From NCBI GenBank assembly GCA_001769835.1, contig MEPR01000081.1:1-40076 (forward strand): a stretch of DNA of 40,076 bases, in the 5' to 3' direction. The translations under genes were made by a program, and so were the position numbers. Positions 8,847-17,680 of this stretch are shown here, one piece after another. The notes under the pieces were generated by a model. It was not told the DNA's origin. It saw only the letters and a list, made by a program, of their open reading frames with translations, and ran no database searches. Each line of letters starts with the position of its first letter. Position 1 is the first letter of the stretch. This stretch comes from Bdellovibrionales bacterium GWB1_55_8. Lineage in GTDB: Bacteria; Bdellovibrionota; UBA1018.

Positions 8847-9553
8847 AGGATGATTCCGCCGCTTCAGATGACTATGATCCGCTGACAGCGATCAACGACA
8901 CGGATCATGAAACTCATGATGATGGCGAGTCCGCCTGGATTGTGTCCTATGCGGACCTCATGACCCTGCTGTTCGGATTTTTCGCGATGCTCTTCATGTT
9001 CGCCTCGTTTGAGGACTCAGACGTGGTCAAGGTCAACCGCGAGGTGGCGAAATTTTTTGGTGGAGCTTACGCGACGAACACGCCTGGAGAGGAAGTCTCC
9101 GAAAAAATGGACGCTCGCCTGAAGGCGTCGCCTTACTCGAAAGAACTCACGCTCAAGGAATCCGTCAATGGCGTGGAGATTTCCTTCATCACTTCCCTGC
9201 TGTTTCCGCCGGGCAACGCGGACCTCTCACCTCAATCCACAGAGCCCCTGAAAATCCTGGGGGATGTCATTAAATCCACCGGCAAGAAATTCCAGATTCT
9301 CGTCGAGGGCCATACGGATGACTCTCCGATCGCGAGCGGGCGCTTTCCCTCAAATTGGGAACTCAGCGCGGCTCGAGCAGCCAGCATCGTCCGTTTTTTT
9401 CAGACAATGGGTTTCCCTGCGGAAAACCTCTCTGCCACCGGCTATGGCGAATCCCGTCCGATATTTCCGAATCGGGACCCTGCCGGTCACGTGATCTCGG
9501 ACAACCAGGCGAAGAACCGCCGGGTCGTCATCAAAGTCCTGCCCGTGCCATAA
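8843..9553 (+). CDS. motB: MotB/PomB-family stator subunit with OmpA domain
   Basis: 236 residues, GTG start overlapping motA. The single membrane helix contains SYADLMTLLFGFFAMLF with the essential ion-binding aspartate (Asp38). A plug/linker leads to an OmpA-like peptidoglycan-binding domain (about 105-232) with VEGHTDDSPI, NWELSAARA, GYGESRP and NRRVVIKV. It is shorter than enteric MotB (about 308), close to PomB/MotS size. It anchors the stator to peptidoglycan and conducts ions. ADLMTLL resembles sodium-type PomB, but ion choice cannot be fixed from this. Last gene of the operon. Confidence 0.93.
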   Translation: MKDDSAASDDYDPLTAINDTDHETHDDGESAWIVSYADLMTLLFGFFAMLFMFASFEDSDVVKVNREVAKFFGGAYATNTPGEEVSEKMDARLKASPYSKELTLKESVNGVEISFITSLLFPPGNADLSPQSTEPLKILGDVIKSTGKKFQILVEGHTDDSPIASGRFPSNWELSAARAASIVRFFQTMGFPAENLSATGYGESRPIFPNRDPAGHVISDNQAKNRRVVIKVLPVP

Positions 9554-9586
9554 AAAAAGGCCAAGCTGCAAGCTGCAGCCTGGCCT
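9552..9586 (-). terminator. Rho-independent terminator of the RRM gene
   Basis: Read on the minus strand: AGGCCA, one mismatch, GCTGCA, a three-base loop, TGCAGC, one mismatch, TGGCCT, then a run of seven T. It lies just after the stop of the RRM gene and touches the motB stop, so the convergent genes share it. On the plus strand the T run is poor. Confidence 0.85.
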
Positions 9587-9609
9587 CTTGGAATCAAATC
9601 GAACTCAGA

Positions 9610-9918
9610 TTAGTAGCGACCGCCGCGGCCGCCGCCACCACCGAATCCACCACCGCGGTTTTCGCGGGGGGCCATCGGCTTGGCTTCGTTGACGGTCATC
9701 GCGCGGCCATCATAATCGGCGCCGTTGAACTTGCTGATCGCGTTGGCTGCTTCGGCTTCCGAAGACATTTCAACGAATCCGAAGCCCTTGCTGCGGCCGG
9801 TGTCGCGATCCATGATGATTTTGGCTGATTCAACAGTTCCGCATTGAGCGAAAGTGTCAGACAGAATCTGATCGGTTGCGGAGAACGGAAGATTACCTAC
9901 GTATAGTTTTTTACCCAT
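9610..9918 (-). CDS. Glycine-rich RRM RNA-binding protein
   Basis: 102 residues. One RNA-recognition motif with RNP2 (KLYVGNLPF, residues 4-12) and RNP1 (KGFGFVEM, about 44-51), followed by a short Arg/Gly tail (FGGGGGRGGRY). This matches the bacterial Rbp family, small single-stranded-RNA-binding proteins often abundant or cold-induced in cyanobacteria and deltaproteobacteria. An excellent ribosome site (AGGAGGT, complement of 9923-9929) stands 4 bases before the ATG, suggesting high expression. The 5' leader could lie in 9930-10080, where no further gene is seen. It has its own strong terminator, so it is probably monocistronic. Confidence 0.92.
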   Translation of the reverse strand: MGKKLYVGNLPFSATDQILSDTFAQCGTVESAKIIMDRDTGRSKGFGFVEMSSEAEAANAISKFNGADYDGRAMTVNEAKPMAPRENRGGGFGGGGGRGGRY

Positions 9919-10084
9919 GATTACCTCCTAAAGGCTTGGGGCCGCTCAAGAGGATATGGGCCTGATTGCCCGCAGACTCTGAAGAAGCGAAGTGAACTAA
10001 CAACCCGACAAGTACCACACGGGGGCGGAACCTACGAGCTAATTCACATAAGGTGCCGTTAGGCCTGCCGCTGCCCGAAAAAGC

Positions 10085-10113
10085 CTAACAGAATCCTGAC
10101 ATACACCTGATAA
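10085..10113 (+). promoter_or_regulatory. Pho-box-like triple repeat upstream of pstS
   Basis: Three 7-base units at exact 11-base spacing: CTAACAG (10085-10091), CTGACAT (10096-10102) and CTGATAA (10107-10113), separated by AATC and ACAC. PhoB binds 7-base direct repeats of CTGTCAT type with 4-base spacers, so the geometry fits exactly and the second and third units fit the consensus best. The box lies 55-83 bases before the pstS ATG, with AT-rich -10 candidates at 10117-10130. PhoB itself is encoded in the same operon, so autoregulation is likely. Confidence 0.7.
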
Positions 10114-10167
10114 GCCCATAAATTGAATACAGTACGGTCGGCTTCATTAAATAAGGAATCAACCAGG

Positions 10168-11211
10168 ATGATGAATATGATGATGAAGAAAATTTCGGTT
10201 CTCGTGACCACTTTGCTGGCAATTCAGGCGACCGTTACAATCGCCCATTCAGCTGCTGCAACCCGTCTGACGGGCGCAGGAGCGACATTCCCCTATCCGC
10301 TCTATTCGAAGTGGTTCTTTGAGTACCAAAAGAGGAATCCCGAAGCTGAGATCAATTATCAGTCCATCGGCAGCGGCGGTGGCATACGTCAATTTACTGA
10401 AGGAACCATTGATTTCGGCGCGTCAGATGCCCCGATGACCGATGAACAGCTCGCCAAGCTGGCACAACCTGCGTTTCACATCCCGACCGTATTGGGCGCA
10501 GTTGTGCTCACATACCATGTCCCCGGTACGTCCACAGGGCTGAAACTGACTCCCGACGTGCTTGCGGATATCTTCCTCGGAAAGCTAACGAAATGGAATG
10601 ACCCTAGATTAACGAAGCTCAATCCTGGCGTGTCATTTCCGGACACGCCCATCCTGGTTGCGCACCGCTCGGACGGGAGCGGCACCACAGGAATCTTCAC
10701 CGACTACCTTTCGAAAGTGAGTCCGGAATGGAAGAAGAAGGTCGGCCAAGGCACAGCCGTTAAATGGCCAGTGGGCCTGGGCGGGAAAGGAAACGAGGGC
10801 GTGACCGGCCTTGTGAAACAGACACCGGGCGCCATCGGTTACGTTGAGCTGATTTACGCCGAAAACAGCAAACTTCCTTACGCATCTGTTCAGAATGCGG
10901 CGGGCCATTTCACACTGCCATCGATGAAATCCGTATCTGCAGCCGCTGCAGGAGCTCTCAAAACGATGCCCGGGGATTTCCGTGTATCCATCACCAACCC
11001 TCCGGGCAAGGATTCCTACCCCATCAGCGGATTCACCTATCTGCTCGTGCACCAGACCGTCAGCGGCGCCAAGGGCCGCACGCTCGTCGAGTTTCTGGAA
11101 TGGGCGGTCAGTGATGGTCAAAAACTCGCGGAGCCACTCTCTTACGCTCCGCTGCCTCACTCCTTGGCGAAAAAAGTCGAGGCCACGATCAAGAAGATTC
11201 AAGTGAAATGA
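10168..11211 (+). CDS. pstS: Phosphate ABC transporter, periplasmic phosphate-binding protein
   Basis: 347 residues from the ATG at 10168 (AAGGA 10 bases upstream); the frame is open to an earlier in-frame ATG at 10123, which lies in the probable promoter. The signal peptide (MKKISVLVTTLLAIQATVTIAHSAAA) is followed by LTGAGATFPYPLYSKWF, the PstS hallmark that forms part of the phosphate site, then IDFGASDAPM and HRSDGSGTTGIFTDYL, both phosphate-contacting segments. It delivers phosphate to PstCAB. First gene of the pst-pho operon; it overlaps pstC by ATGA. Confidence 0.97.
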   Translation: MMNMMMKKISVLVTTLLAIQATVTIAHSAAATRLTGAGATFPYPLYSKWFFEYQKRNPEAEINYQSIGSGGGIRQFTEGTIDFGASDAPMTDEQLAKLAQPAFHIPTVLGAVVLTYHVPGTSTGLKLTPDVLADIFLGKLTKWNDPRLTKLNPGVSFPDTPILVAHRSDGSGTTGIFTDYLSKVSPEWKKKVGQGTAVKWPVGLGGKGNEGVTGLVKQTPGAIGYVELIYAENSKLPYASVQNAAGHFTLPSMKSVSAAAAGALKTMPGDFRVSITNPPGKDSYPISGFTYLLVHQTVSGAKGRTLVEFLEWAVSDGQKLAEPLSYAPLPHSLAKKVEATIKKIQVK

Positions 11212-12146
11212 AGATCATTCGAAAGCGCCGGGACATACATCACGGTGATCGTTACTTCTACTTTCTTCTGAAGGGGTTGGCTTCCGGGCTGCCCCTTCTC
11301 CTTTTTCTGATCGCGGCGTTCTTACTCAAAGCATCGTGGCCGACTATCAATGAATTCGGGGCCGCATTTCTCTTTACGCAGGACTGGGACCCGGTTGGAG
11401 AGCATTTCGGAGTCCTCGCATTCGCCTTCGGAACGATCGTCTCCTCGTTGATCGCGATCGCCATCGGCGCGCCGCTCAGTATTTTCACCGCCCTCTTCCT
11501 CACGGAACTCGCCTCGTCGAGAGTTGCGAAAGTAGCTGGATTTTTGGTCGAGATGCTTGCAGCTATTCCGAGCGTCGTCTACGGACTTTGGGGAATCTTC
11601 GTCCTTGCTCCGATCCTCCGCATTCATGTGGAGCCCTTCCTCGGGAAAACTCTTGGCTTTTTGCCACTGTTCCAAGGACCGCCCTACGGTGTCGGGATGC
11701 TTGCCGCCGGAATCGTGCTCGCAATCATGATCATTCCGACAATCACTTCAGTGTCGAGGGAAGTATTCAGATCGGTGCCTCAGTCCTACCGCGAAGCAGC
11801 CATGGCGCTTGGCGCGACACGCTGGGAAGTGATGCGCATCGCGGTTCTGAAAACCGGATCGACCGGAATTTTAGGTGCCGTAATCCTTGGCCTCGGACGC
11901 GCTCTCGGCGAAACCATGGCGGTAACGATGGTCATCGGTAACCGCGCCGATATATCCGCCTCGCTCTTTTCCCCCGCCCAGACAATGTCCAGTGTGATTG
12001 CCAACGAATATGCGGAAGCCACGTCAGCGACACACGTCGCCGCGCTACTCGAAATTGGGCTGGTTCTTTTCCTGCTGACGTTCATCGTCAACTCCCTCGC
12101 CAGGGTTTTCGTCTGGCGCGCCAGCCTGGGAAGGAGCGCCCGATAA
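11208..12146 (+). CDS. pstC: Phosphate ABC transporter permease PstC
   Basis: 312 residues with six predicted membrane helices. GTIVSSLIAIAIGAPLSIFTALFL begins the permease core, and YREAAMALGATRWEVMRIAVLK is the EAA loop that docks on PstB. The GRALGETMAVTMVIGN motif following it is diagnostic for PstC/PstA. The ATG overlaps the pstS stop (ATGA), and the stop overlaps the pstA ATG by one base. Together with PstA it forms the inner-membrane channel for phosphate. Confidence 0.97.
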   Translation: MKIIRKRRDIHHGDRYFYFLLKGLASGLPLLLFLIAAFLLKASWPTINEFGAAFLFTQDWDPVGEHFGVLAFAFGTIVSSLIAIAIGAPLSIFTALFLTELASSRVAKVAGFLVEMLAAIPSVVYGLWGIFVLAPILRIHVEPFLGKTLGFLPLFQGPPYGVGMLAAGIVLAIMIIPTITSVSREVFRSVPQSYREAAMALGATRWEVMRIAVLKTGSTGILGAVILGLGRALGETMAVTMVIGNRADISASLFSPAQTMSSVIANEYAEATSATHVAALLEIGLVLFLLTFIVNSLARVFVWRASLGRSAR

Positions 12147-13033
12147 TGCGCCGAACTCAACCAAGCGCGCTGTCGCAACTCGTCGAGATCACTTACAAGA
12201 GGCGAAGGCTTGTCACTCGGGCCATGATGATCGTCCTGATAGCGGCGTTCCTGGTCGCGACAGTACCTCTGTTCAGTGTGTTCTTTCATGTGGTGAGACA
12301 GGGTTTGCCCGCGCTCAATATGGACTTTTTCACCCATCTTCCGGCTCCTGTCGGAGAGGCCGGAGGTGGCCTCGCCAATGCGCTTCTTGGAACCATCATC
12401 CTGGTGGTGCTGGCGAGCGTGATCGGAATCCCCTGGGGGGTCGTGATCGGTATCTTCCTCTCCGAGTATGGCAAAAGCCGTTTCGCAGCTCTCGTACGTT
12501 TCAGCGTGGACATGCTTGCCAGCATTCCTTCTATAGTGATCGGTCTATTCGTCTACGCGCTCGTGGTGATTCCGATGAAAAGGTTTTCCGGGCTCGCCGG
12601 AGGTTTGGCTCTGGGCATCCTGATGGTCCCCACCATCGCCCGCACAACTGAGGAGATCCTCAAGCTCATTCCCGTACACATACGGGAGGCCGGCCTCGGA
12701 CTGGGTGTGCCCAGATGGAAGATGATCCTCTTCATCATAGTTCGCGGCAGTATGGGTGCCATTGCGACCGGCGTTATTCTATCGGTAGCACGAGTCGCGG
12801 GAGAAACAGCACCACTCCTGTTTACCGCTCTAAGCAGCCGGTTTTGGTTCGGTGGTCTCGACCAGCCGATTGCTTCTCTTCCAGTGCAGATTTTCAATTA
12901 TGCAATCAGCCCGTTCGAAGAATGGCAAAGCCAGGCCTGGGGTGGCGCATTGGTTCTAATTCTCTTTGTCTTTGTGACAAATATCATTACTCGGCTGGCT
13001 CTTCGACGAGCGCATGGATCGGGGCAATCATGA
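12146..13033 (+). CDS. pstA: Phosphate ABC transporter permease PstA
   Basis: 295 residues, hydrophobic, six helices. It shows the PstA pattern: [40 protein letters not shown], the EAA loop [19 protein letters not shown] and [14 protein letters not shown]. It follows pstC with a one-base overlap (TAATG) and ends in the ATGA shared with pstB. Length and motifs are normal for the family. It pairs with PstC in the high-affinity phosphate importer. Confidence 0.97.
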   Translation: MRRTQPSALSQLVEITYKRRRLVTRAMMIVLIAAFLVATVPLFSVFFHVVRQGLPALNMDFFTHLPAPVGEAGGGLANALLGTIILVVLASVIGIPWGVVIGIFLSEYGKSRFAALVRFSVDMLASIPSIVIGLFVYALVVIPMKRFSGLAGGLALGILMVPTIARTTEEILKLIPVHIREAGLGLGVPRWKMILFIIVRGSMGAIATGVILSVARVAGETAPLLFTALSSRFWFGGLDQPIASLPVQIFNYAISPFEEWQSQAWGGALVLILFVFVTNIITRLALRRAHGSGQS

Positions 13034-13806
13034 ATACAACGGAACTCCGGGAAACTCTTCTCGATGTCAGGAATCTACATGCCTCCTTCGGAGGAATCGC
13101 TGCGCTTCACGGCATATCCCTTTCCGTGATCGCGAACTCCGTAACGGCGATCATTGGTCCTTCAGGCTGTGGAAAATCGACTTTCATCCGCTGCCTGAAC
13201 CGGCTTCACGAAGAGGTGCCGGGCGCGACGACACAGGGAGAGGTCTGGTTGGACGGCCAGGACATTCTCAGTGCTGATGTCGACCCCGTCACGCTTCGCC
13301 GAAAGATCGGCATGGTATTCCAGAAGCCGAATCCATTCCCCGCGATGTCGATATATGAAAACGTCGTAGCCGGCCTGACGCTTGCCGGAGTTCGCCGCCG
13401 TAGCGTCCTGAACGAGGTGGTCGAAAAAACGCTCAACCTGGCGGCGCTTTGGGATGAAGTGAAAGACAAACTCCACCATCCAGGAAGCAGCCTTTCAGGG
13501 GGGCAACAGCAGCGCCTCTGTATTGCCAGGGCCTTGGCCATCGAACCGCGCGTTTTGCTGATGGATGAACCGACTAGCGCATTGGACCCCATATCCACGG
13601 CACGAATCGAGGAACTCATCGGCGAACTGAAAAGAGAGGTGACGATCGTTATCGTCACGCATAATATGCAGCAGGCGGCAAGAATTTCCGATAAGACCGG
13701 CTTCTTCCTTCTTGGCGAGCTCGTCGAGTTTACGGACACATCGGTCTTGTTCACGGCACCTAAGGATCCGCGCACGGAGCGTTACATAACGGGGAGATTT
13801 GGCTGA
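13030..13806 (+). CDS. pstB: Phosphate ABC transporter ATPase PstB
   Basis: 258 residues from the ATG at 13030, which overlaps the pstA stop; the frame is open further upstream but that is inside pstA. Walker A is GPSGCGKST (43-51), the signature is [15 protein letters not shown], Walker B is [13 protein letters not shown], and the H-loop is in [16 protein letters not shown]. The segment [12 protein letters not shown], with the Q-loop, is characteristic of PstB. It powers phosphate uptake. The stop overlaps the phoU start (TGATG). Confidence 0.97.
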   Translation: MNTTELRETLLDVRNLHASFGGIAALHGISLSVIANSVTAIIGPSGCGKSTFIRCLNRLHEEVPGATTQGEVWLDGQDILSADVDPVTLRRKIGMVFQKPNPFPAMSIYENVVAGLTLAGVRRRSVLNEVVEKTLNLAALWDEVKDKLHHPGSSLSGGQQQRLCIARALAIEPRVLLMDEPTSALDPISTARIEELIGELKREVTIVIVTHNMQQAARISDKTGFFLLGELVEFTDTSVLFTAPKDPRTERYITGRFG

Positions 13807-14465
13807 TGGAACGGCACTTCGAAACATCACTTCGTGAACTGAAAGTACAGCTTGTGGCGATGGCGAGCCACGTCGAGCGCGCGATCGGAAATGCCATTGA
13901 AGGTCTGCAGAATGGGGACTTCGCCGCGATCGCATCTGTGTACTCGGTTGAAGAGACCATCAACCGTGAAAACATGGACCTCGACGGGTCTTGCGTCAGA
14001 CTACTCGCACTCCAGCAGCCCCTCGCAGCGGATTTGCGGCTTTTGATCGCCGTGATCAAGATCAACACGGACCTGGAGCGCATGGGTGACCAGGCCGTGA
14101 ATATCGCGCAAGATGCTGAAGCTTATCTAAAAGGAGCTCCGCTCAAACCTCTCATCGATCTTCCAAAAATGTTTATGGAAGTTCAGGGTATGGTTCGAGA
14201 GTCCATCAACTCCTTCGTGAACCGAGACGAGAAACTGGCGCGCGATGTGTTGAAACGCGATGACGTCGTAGACGGCTTGAAAGCTAAAATAATCAATGAT
14301 GTGACCGAAATATTGAAAACCCGGCCGACTGATGTTCGCCAGGGCTTGCACCTGATTCTGATCGCACGTCACCTCGAAAGAATCGGCGACCATGCCACCA
14401 ACATCGCGGAAGACGTGATCTATGCGATATCTGGCAAGGATGTGAGGCACGGAGGCTCCACGTGA
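13806..14465 (+). CDS. phoU: Phosphate signalling protein PhoU
   Basis: 219 residues, all-helical, two tandem PhoU repeats. The repeats carry the metal-binding E/D-xxx-D signature: DLRLLIAVIKINTDLERMGDQAVNIA in the first and RQGLHLILIARHLERIGDHATNIAED in the second. PhoU links the transport state of PstSCAB to the PhoR kinase and keeps the Pho regulon off when phosphate is plentiful. Its position between pstB and phoB is common. It overlaps phoB by GTGA. Confidence 0.96.
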   Translation: MERHFETSLRELKVQLVAMASHVERAIGNAIEGLQNGDFAAIASVYSVEETINRENMDLDGSCVRLLALQQPLAADLRLLIAVIKINTDLERMGDQAVNIAQDAEAYLKGAPLKPLIDLPKMFMEVQGMVRESINSFVNRDEKLARDVLKRDDVVDGLKAKIINDVTEILKTRPTDVRQGLHLILIARHLERIGDHATNIAEDVIYAISGKDVRHGGST

Positions 14466-15133
14466 GTTCGCAAAAAATCCTTGTGGTTGAGGATGAAAAA
14501 GACGTCGCTCTTTTGATTTCGATGCGTCTCAAACGCGAGGGTTACGCCGTTACGGTCTCGGGCGACGGTCAGGATGCGCTCGAGCTGGCCAATCGCGAAT
14601 CCTTTGATCTCATTATTCTGGACTGGATGCTTCCAGGTATAACCGGGTTAGACGTTCTGAAAAGACTTGATCGTAAAACGCCCGTACTGATGGTCACGGC
14701 AAGATCAGAACCCGCCGACATAGTTCTCGGTCTCGAAATGGGGGCCGATGACTATCTGACGAAGCCTTTCGAGGTGTCCGTTCTCATTGCACGCGTCCGC
14801 GCCCTGATGCGAAGACGTCAAAACAAGGAAAACAAAGCGGCGGAGAACCGCATCAGGAACGGTCAGCTCATTATCGACACTGAAAGACATGAGGTATTTT
14901 GCGGCGATCAACAGGTGGACCTCACGCCATCTGAATTCCGTTTACTGACAGCCCTGATGCAAAACGCCGGTCGGGTTCTCTCGAGAAACCGTCTGATGGA
15001 ACACGTTCAGGGAGATGTCAACGTGACGGACCGAACGATCGACACGCACGTATTCGGGCTCCGAAAGAAACTGGGCATCTGCCAGGACACCATCGAAACC
15101 ATCCGCGGCGTCGGCTATCGGGTTCGAGGTTAA
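14462..15133 (+). CDS. phoB: Phosphate regulon response regulator PhoB
   Basis: 223 residues, GTG start overlapping phoU. The receiver domain has acidic residues in VVEDEKD, phospho-acceptor Asp54 in LDWMLPG and Lys101 in LTKPFE. An OmpR/PhoB winged helix follows (about 130-221) with LTPSEFRLL, VLSRNRLMEHV, DRTIDTHVFGLRKKLG and IRGVGYRVRG. Phosphorylated by PhoR, it should bind the Pho-box-like repeats before pstS. The assignment to PhoB rather than another OmpR-type regulator rests mainly on context. Confidence 0.93.
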   Translation: MSSQKILVVEDEKDVALLISMRLKREGYAVTVSGDGQDALELANRESFDLIILDWMLPGITGLDVLKRLDRKTPVLMVTARSEPADIVLGLEMGADDYLTKPFEVSVLIARVRALMRRRQNKENKAAENRIRNGQLIIDTERHEVFCGDQQVDLTPSEFRLLTALMQNAGRVLSRNRLMEHVQGDVNVTDRTIDTHVFGLRKKLGICQDTIETIRGVGYRVRG

Positions 15134-15135
15134 TC

Positions 15136-16869
15136 GTGTTCCCTTGGAGAATATTCGGCAGAGTTGTCTTCATCCAGGCCGCAATAGGCTTGTTGACTCT
15201 GTTCGGTGCCGGCCTGTCTGCGCGCCTTTATTTTGAATCACAGTTTATTGCACAGAGCCAGAACCAGCTGCGAGACACGTTGTCCGCCATTTCCTCACAT
15301 ATCGCCCGGGATCAGCTGCACCGAGCATGTCAATCCTCGATGCAGACCGAACTCAGGCTTACGATAATACTTCAGGACGGGACCGTACGCTGTGATTCAC
15401 AGCACGACCCGGCGAAGATGGAAAACCATGCTACCAGACCGGAGTTTCAGGATGCACTTCACTCAGGGTACGGATTCAGCATGAGGGAAAGCGAAACGCT
15501 TCAGAGTCGCATGATTTACGGCGCTATGGCGCACCCATCGGGCCAGTGGGTCATACGCGGAGCTTTTCCCCTGACGCAGCTCACACTGGCTCTCGAGCGT
15601 TTCGACACTTCTTTCAGAATATTTCTCGTTGCGGCGCTTGCCTTAATTGTACTGTTCGCGACGTGGGCCGCGCGCAATATTGTCCTGCCGATTCGAGGCG
15701 TTTCAGACAGGCTGAACGCGATTCTCCAGGGTCGCGTATCTCCTGCCCGAAATCGAGAACTGTTGAGCAATTCCTATGGCGAATGGCCCGCCATCGAATC
15801 AGCGCTCGATCAGGTCAGCCAGAATGTTGAGTCCAGGGAAGAATTTTTTTCCAAAGAGCGAAGCCTTCACGACACGGTTCTGTCCGCCATCAACGAAGGC
15901 ATCCTGGCTGTCGACGTGAAGGGCGAACCTGTTTTCGTGAATTCTAGCTTCCTGGAAATATTTGGAATTGAAGACTTTCGCCGCCCGAGAACGTTATGGG
16001 AGACTTTGCGGATTCCTGAACTCCTGGATCCATTCAGGGCCGCGATTCAAGCGGGCAAAAGCTCGTCGCTCATTCCGATTCACCTGGAGCAAACAAGGAG
16101 ATTCATTTCCGTCTCTGTGTCGCCGCTGAAAGCGGCGGATCGAGCAACCTATGGCGCAGTCGGAATATTTCACGATCTCACTGAAATAAAGAAAGCGGAA
16201 CAAATTCGGACCGATTTCATCGCAAACGCATCACATGAACTGAAGACCCCGCTTACCGCGATCAAGGGCTTCTCAGAAACACTTTTGGATGATCTAAAAG
16301 CCGGTAACAGACCGGAACTGGAATACGCCGAAGCGATTCATCGCAATTCAGAGCGCATGATGGCGCTTGTGAGGGATCTTCTCGATCTGTCCGCGCTTGA
16401 AACGGGCAGTTTCCTGACCAAGGCGGATCTTGACACTGAAATAATCACGTCCCGAGCGCTCGCCTCGATCAGAACGGGAGTAGAAGCAAAGCATCAGGAA
16501 ATCAGAACCCGATTCGAGATCCGGAACGTCCAGGCTGATGCTCACCGTATTGAGCAGGTACTGGTAAACCTCCTGGATAACGCAAACAAATACTGTCCCG
16601 ATGGGGCTACGATCGAAGTGCTATGGACGACAGGGCCCCACAACTCACCTATTCTCACCGTACGGGACAATGGACCAGGCATCGCCAAAGAGCATCTCCC
16701 CAGATTGTTTGAACGATTTTATCGCGTCAACGGCGCTCGTTCACGAGAGCTCGGAGGAACAGGGTTGGGCCTGGCAATTGTAAAACACATCATGCTTCGC
16801 CATGGCGGAAACGTGCGCGTCGAAAGCGAGGCTCATAAAGGGACGACGTTTGTGTGCGAGTTCCCCTGA
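15136..16869 (+). CDS. phoR: Phosphate regulon sensor histidine kinase PhoR
   Basis: 577 residues, GTG start two bases after phoB. Order: TM1 (about 9-31), a periplasmic loop of roughly 130 residues, TM2 (about 162-180), HAMP (about 180-235), PAS (about 245-350), HisKA with ASHELKTPLTAIKGFSETL (His367) and HATPase with NLLDNANKYCP, DNGPGI and GGTGLGLAIVKH. The large periplasmic loop differs from enteric PhoR, which has almost none, but resembles the Gram-positive PhoR layout. Last gene of the pst-pho operon; no terminator was seen after it. Confidence 0.93.
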   Translation: MFPWRIFGRVVFIQAAIGLLTLFGAGLSARLYFESQFIAQSQNQLRDTLSAISSHIARDQLHRACQSSMQTELRLTIILQDGTVRCDSQHDPAKMENHATRPEFQDALHSGYGFSMRESETLQSRMIYGAMAHPSGQWVIRGAFPLTQLTLALERFDTSFRIFLVAALALIVLFATWAARNIVLPIRGVSDRLNAILQGRVSPARNRELLSNSYGEWPAIESALDQVSQNVESREEFFSKERSLHDTVLSAINEGILAVDVKGEPVFVNSSFLEIFGIEDFRRPRTLWETLRIPELLDPFRAAIQAGKSSSLIPIHLEQTRRFISVSVSPLKAADRATYGAVGIFHDLTEIKKAEQIRTDFIANASHELKTPLTAIKGFSETLLDDLKAGNRPELEYAEAIHRNSERMMALVRDLLDLSALETGSFLTKADLDTEIITSRALASIRTGVEAKHQEIRTRFEIRNVQADAHRIEQVLVNLLDNANKYCPDGATIEVLWTTGPHNSPILTVRDNGPGIAKEHLPRLFERFYRVNGARSRELGGTGLGLAIVKHIMLRHGGNVRVESEAHKGTTFVCEFP

Positions 16870-16875
16870 CCCGTT

Positions 16876-17574
16876 TTAAATATGTTTGGAACTGCCAACA
16901 ATGGTGGACCGGTTAGTAACCATTACGGCGGACAACCTGCCATCAGTTCTCAAGGGCGACATGTATTTCAGCTGGATCTTGCATTTCAAAAGCTCAGTCG
17001 AATTCACTTCCTCGAAAACGTGCTCAGGAATCCCTATCTCGATGGTTTTATCCGTTTTACCGGTAACAAAGCCCTGTCCTATGTCGTAAAGCTTACGTTC
17101 GATTTCCGGGTCCCGGCGAGTCACGTTCCACCACTCGACCGCAAAAATATCCTCGATGGAAAAGCTGCAGACCTCGAAGAATTTCAGATTCCTGAATCGC
17201 TGCCGGTGATCCAACGAGTAAATTTCCACAACATCTTCATCGGAAATTTTATCGAAAATATCCTTCTCTGGAATCAGCCTCAGCCGATTCAGTGAACGCC
17301 AGAGCAGACGCGGCGTGTCCTTGAGCGAACAACCTTCATCTCGAAGTTCCGTGAATATCTCGAGTGACTCGGACAGACAATCGATGGCGGCGAGCTGTCT
17401 CTCAGGACTGGAGTTCGCGAACAGCTCCAATCCCGGTGACCGGAAGGGTCGGACCAGAATACCCTCCTCATGAACCATTTGCGAATACAGCAGCGACATC
17501 TGCCTGAATCGTTCGACTCGGTCCTCAAGCGCTTTGATCTCATTCAGACCTTTCAGCCGGGGAGAATTGGACAT
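16876..17574 (-). CDS. Uncharacterised 232-residue protein
   Basis: Not recognised. Predicted cytoplasmic: no signal peptide or membrane segment. The first 100 residues are helical and charged (LNEIKALEDRVERFRQMSLLYS), the middle has KDIFDKISDEDVVEIYSLDHRQRF, and the last 80 residues alternate strand-like runs (KTIEIGIPEHVFEEV, CKIQLKYMSPL). It ends 6 bases from phoR, tail to tail, and starts back to back with an XRE-type regulator. No clear ribosome site precedes the ATG at 17574, so the start is uncertain. The conserved-looking composition and full-length frame support a real gene. Confidence 0.7.
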   Translation of the reverse strand: MSNSPRLKGLNEIKALEDRVERFRQMSLLYSQMVHEEGILVRPFRSPGLELFANSSPERQLAAIDCLSESLEIFTELRDEGCSLKDTPRLLWRSLNRLRLIPEKDIFDKISDEDVVEIYSLDHRQRFRNLKFFEVCSFSIEDIFAVEWWNVTRRDPEIERKLYDIGQGFVTGKTDKTIEIGIPEHVFEEVNSTELLKCKIQLKYMSPLRTDGRLSAVMVTNRSTIVGSSKHI

Positions 17575-17680
17575 TATAAAAGATTAGCTCAGCTGAAACC
17601 TGCCGGCAATCCAGGCCGAGAAATAACCCGAAAAAGTCTTTTGCGAATGCTGAAGCTGGTCTATCCTGAGGATTCAACTG

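Noticed and set aside
8019-9553. MotAB genes as part of a Zorya defence system
   Set aside because: Zorya needs ZorC/D or ZorE next to ZorAB. The neighbours here are a FliG-like protein, a beta barrel and an RRM protein, and no nuclease or helicase was seen.
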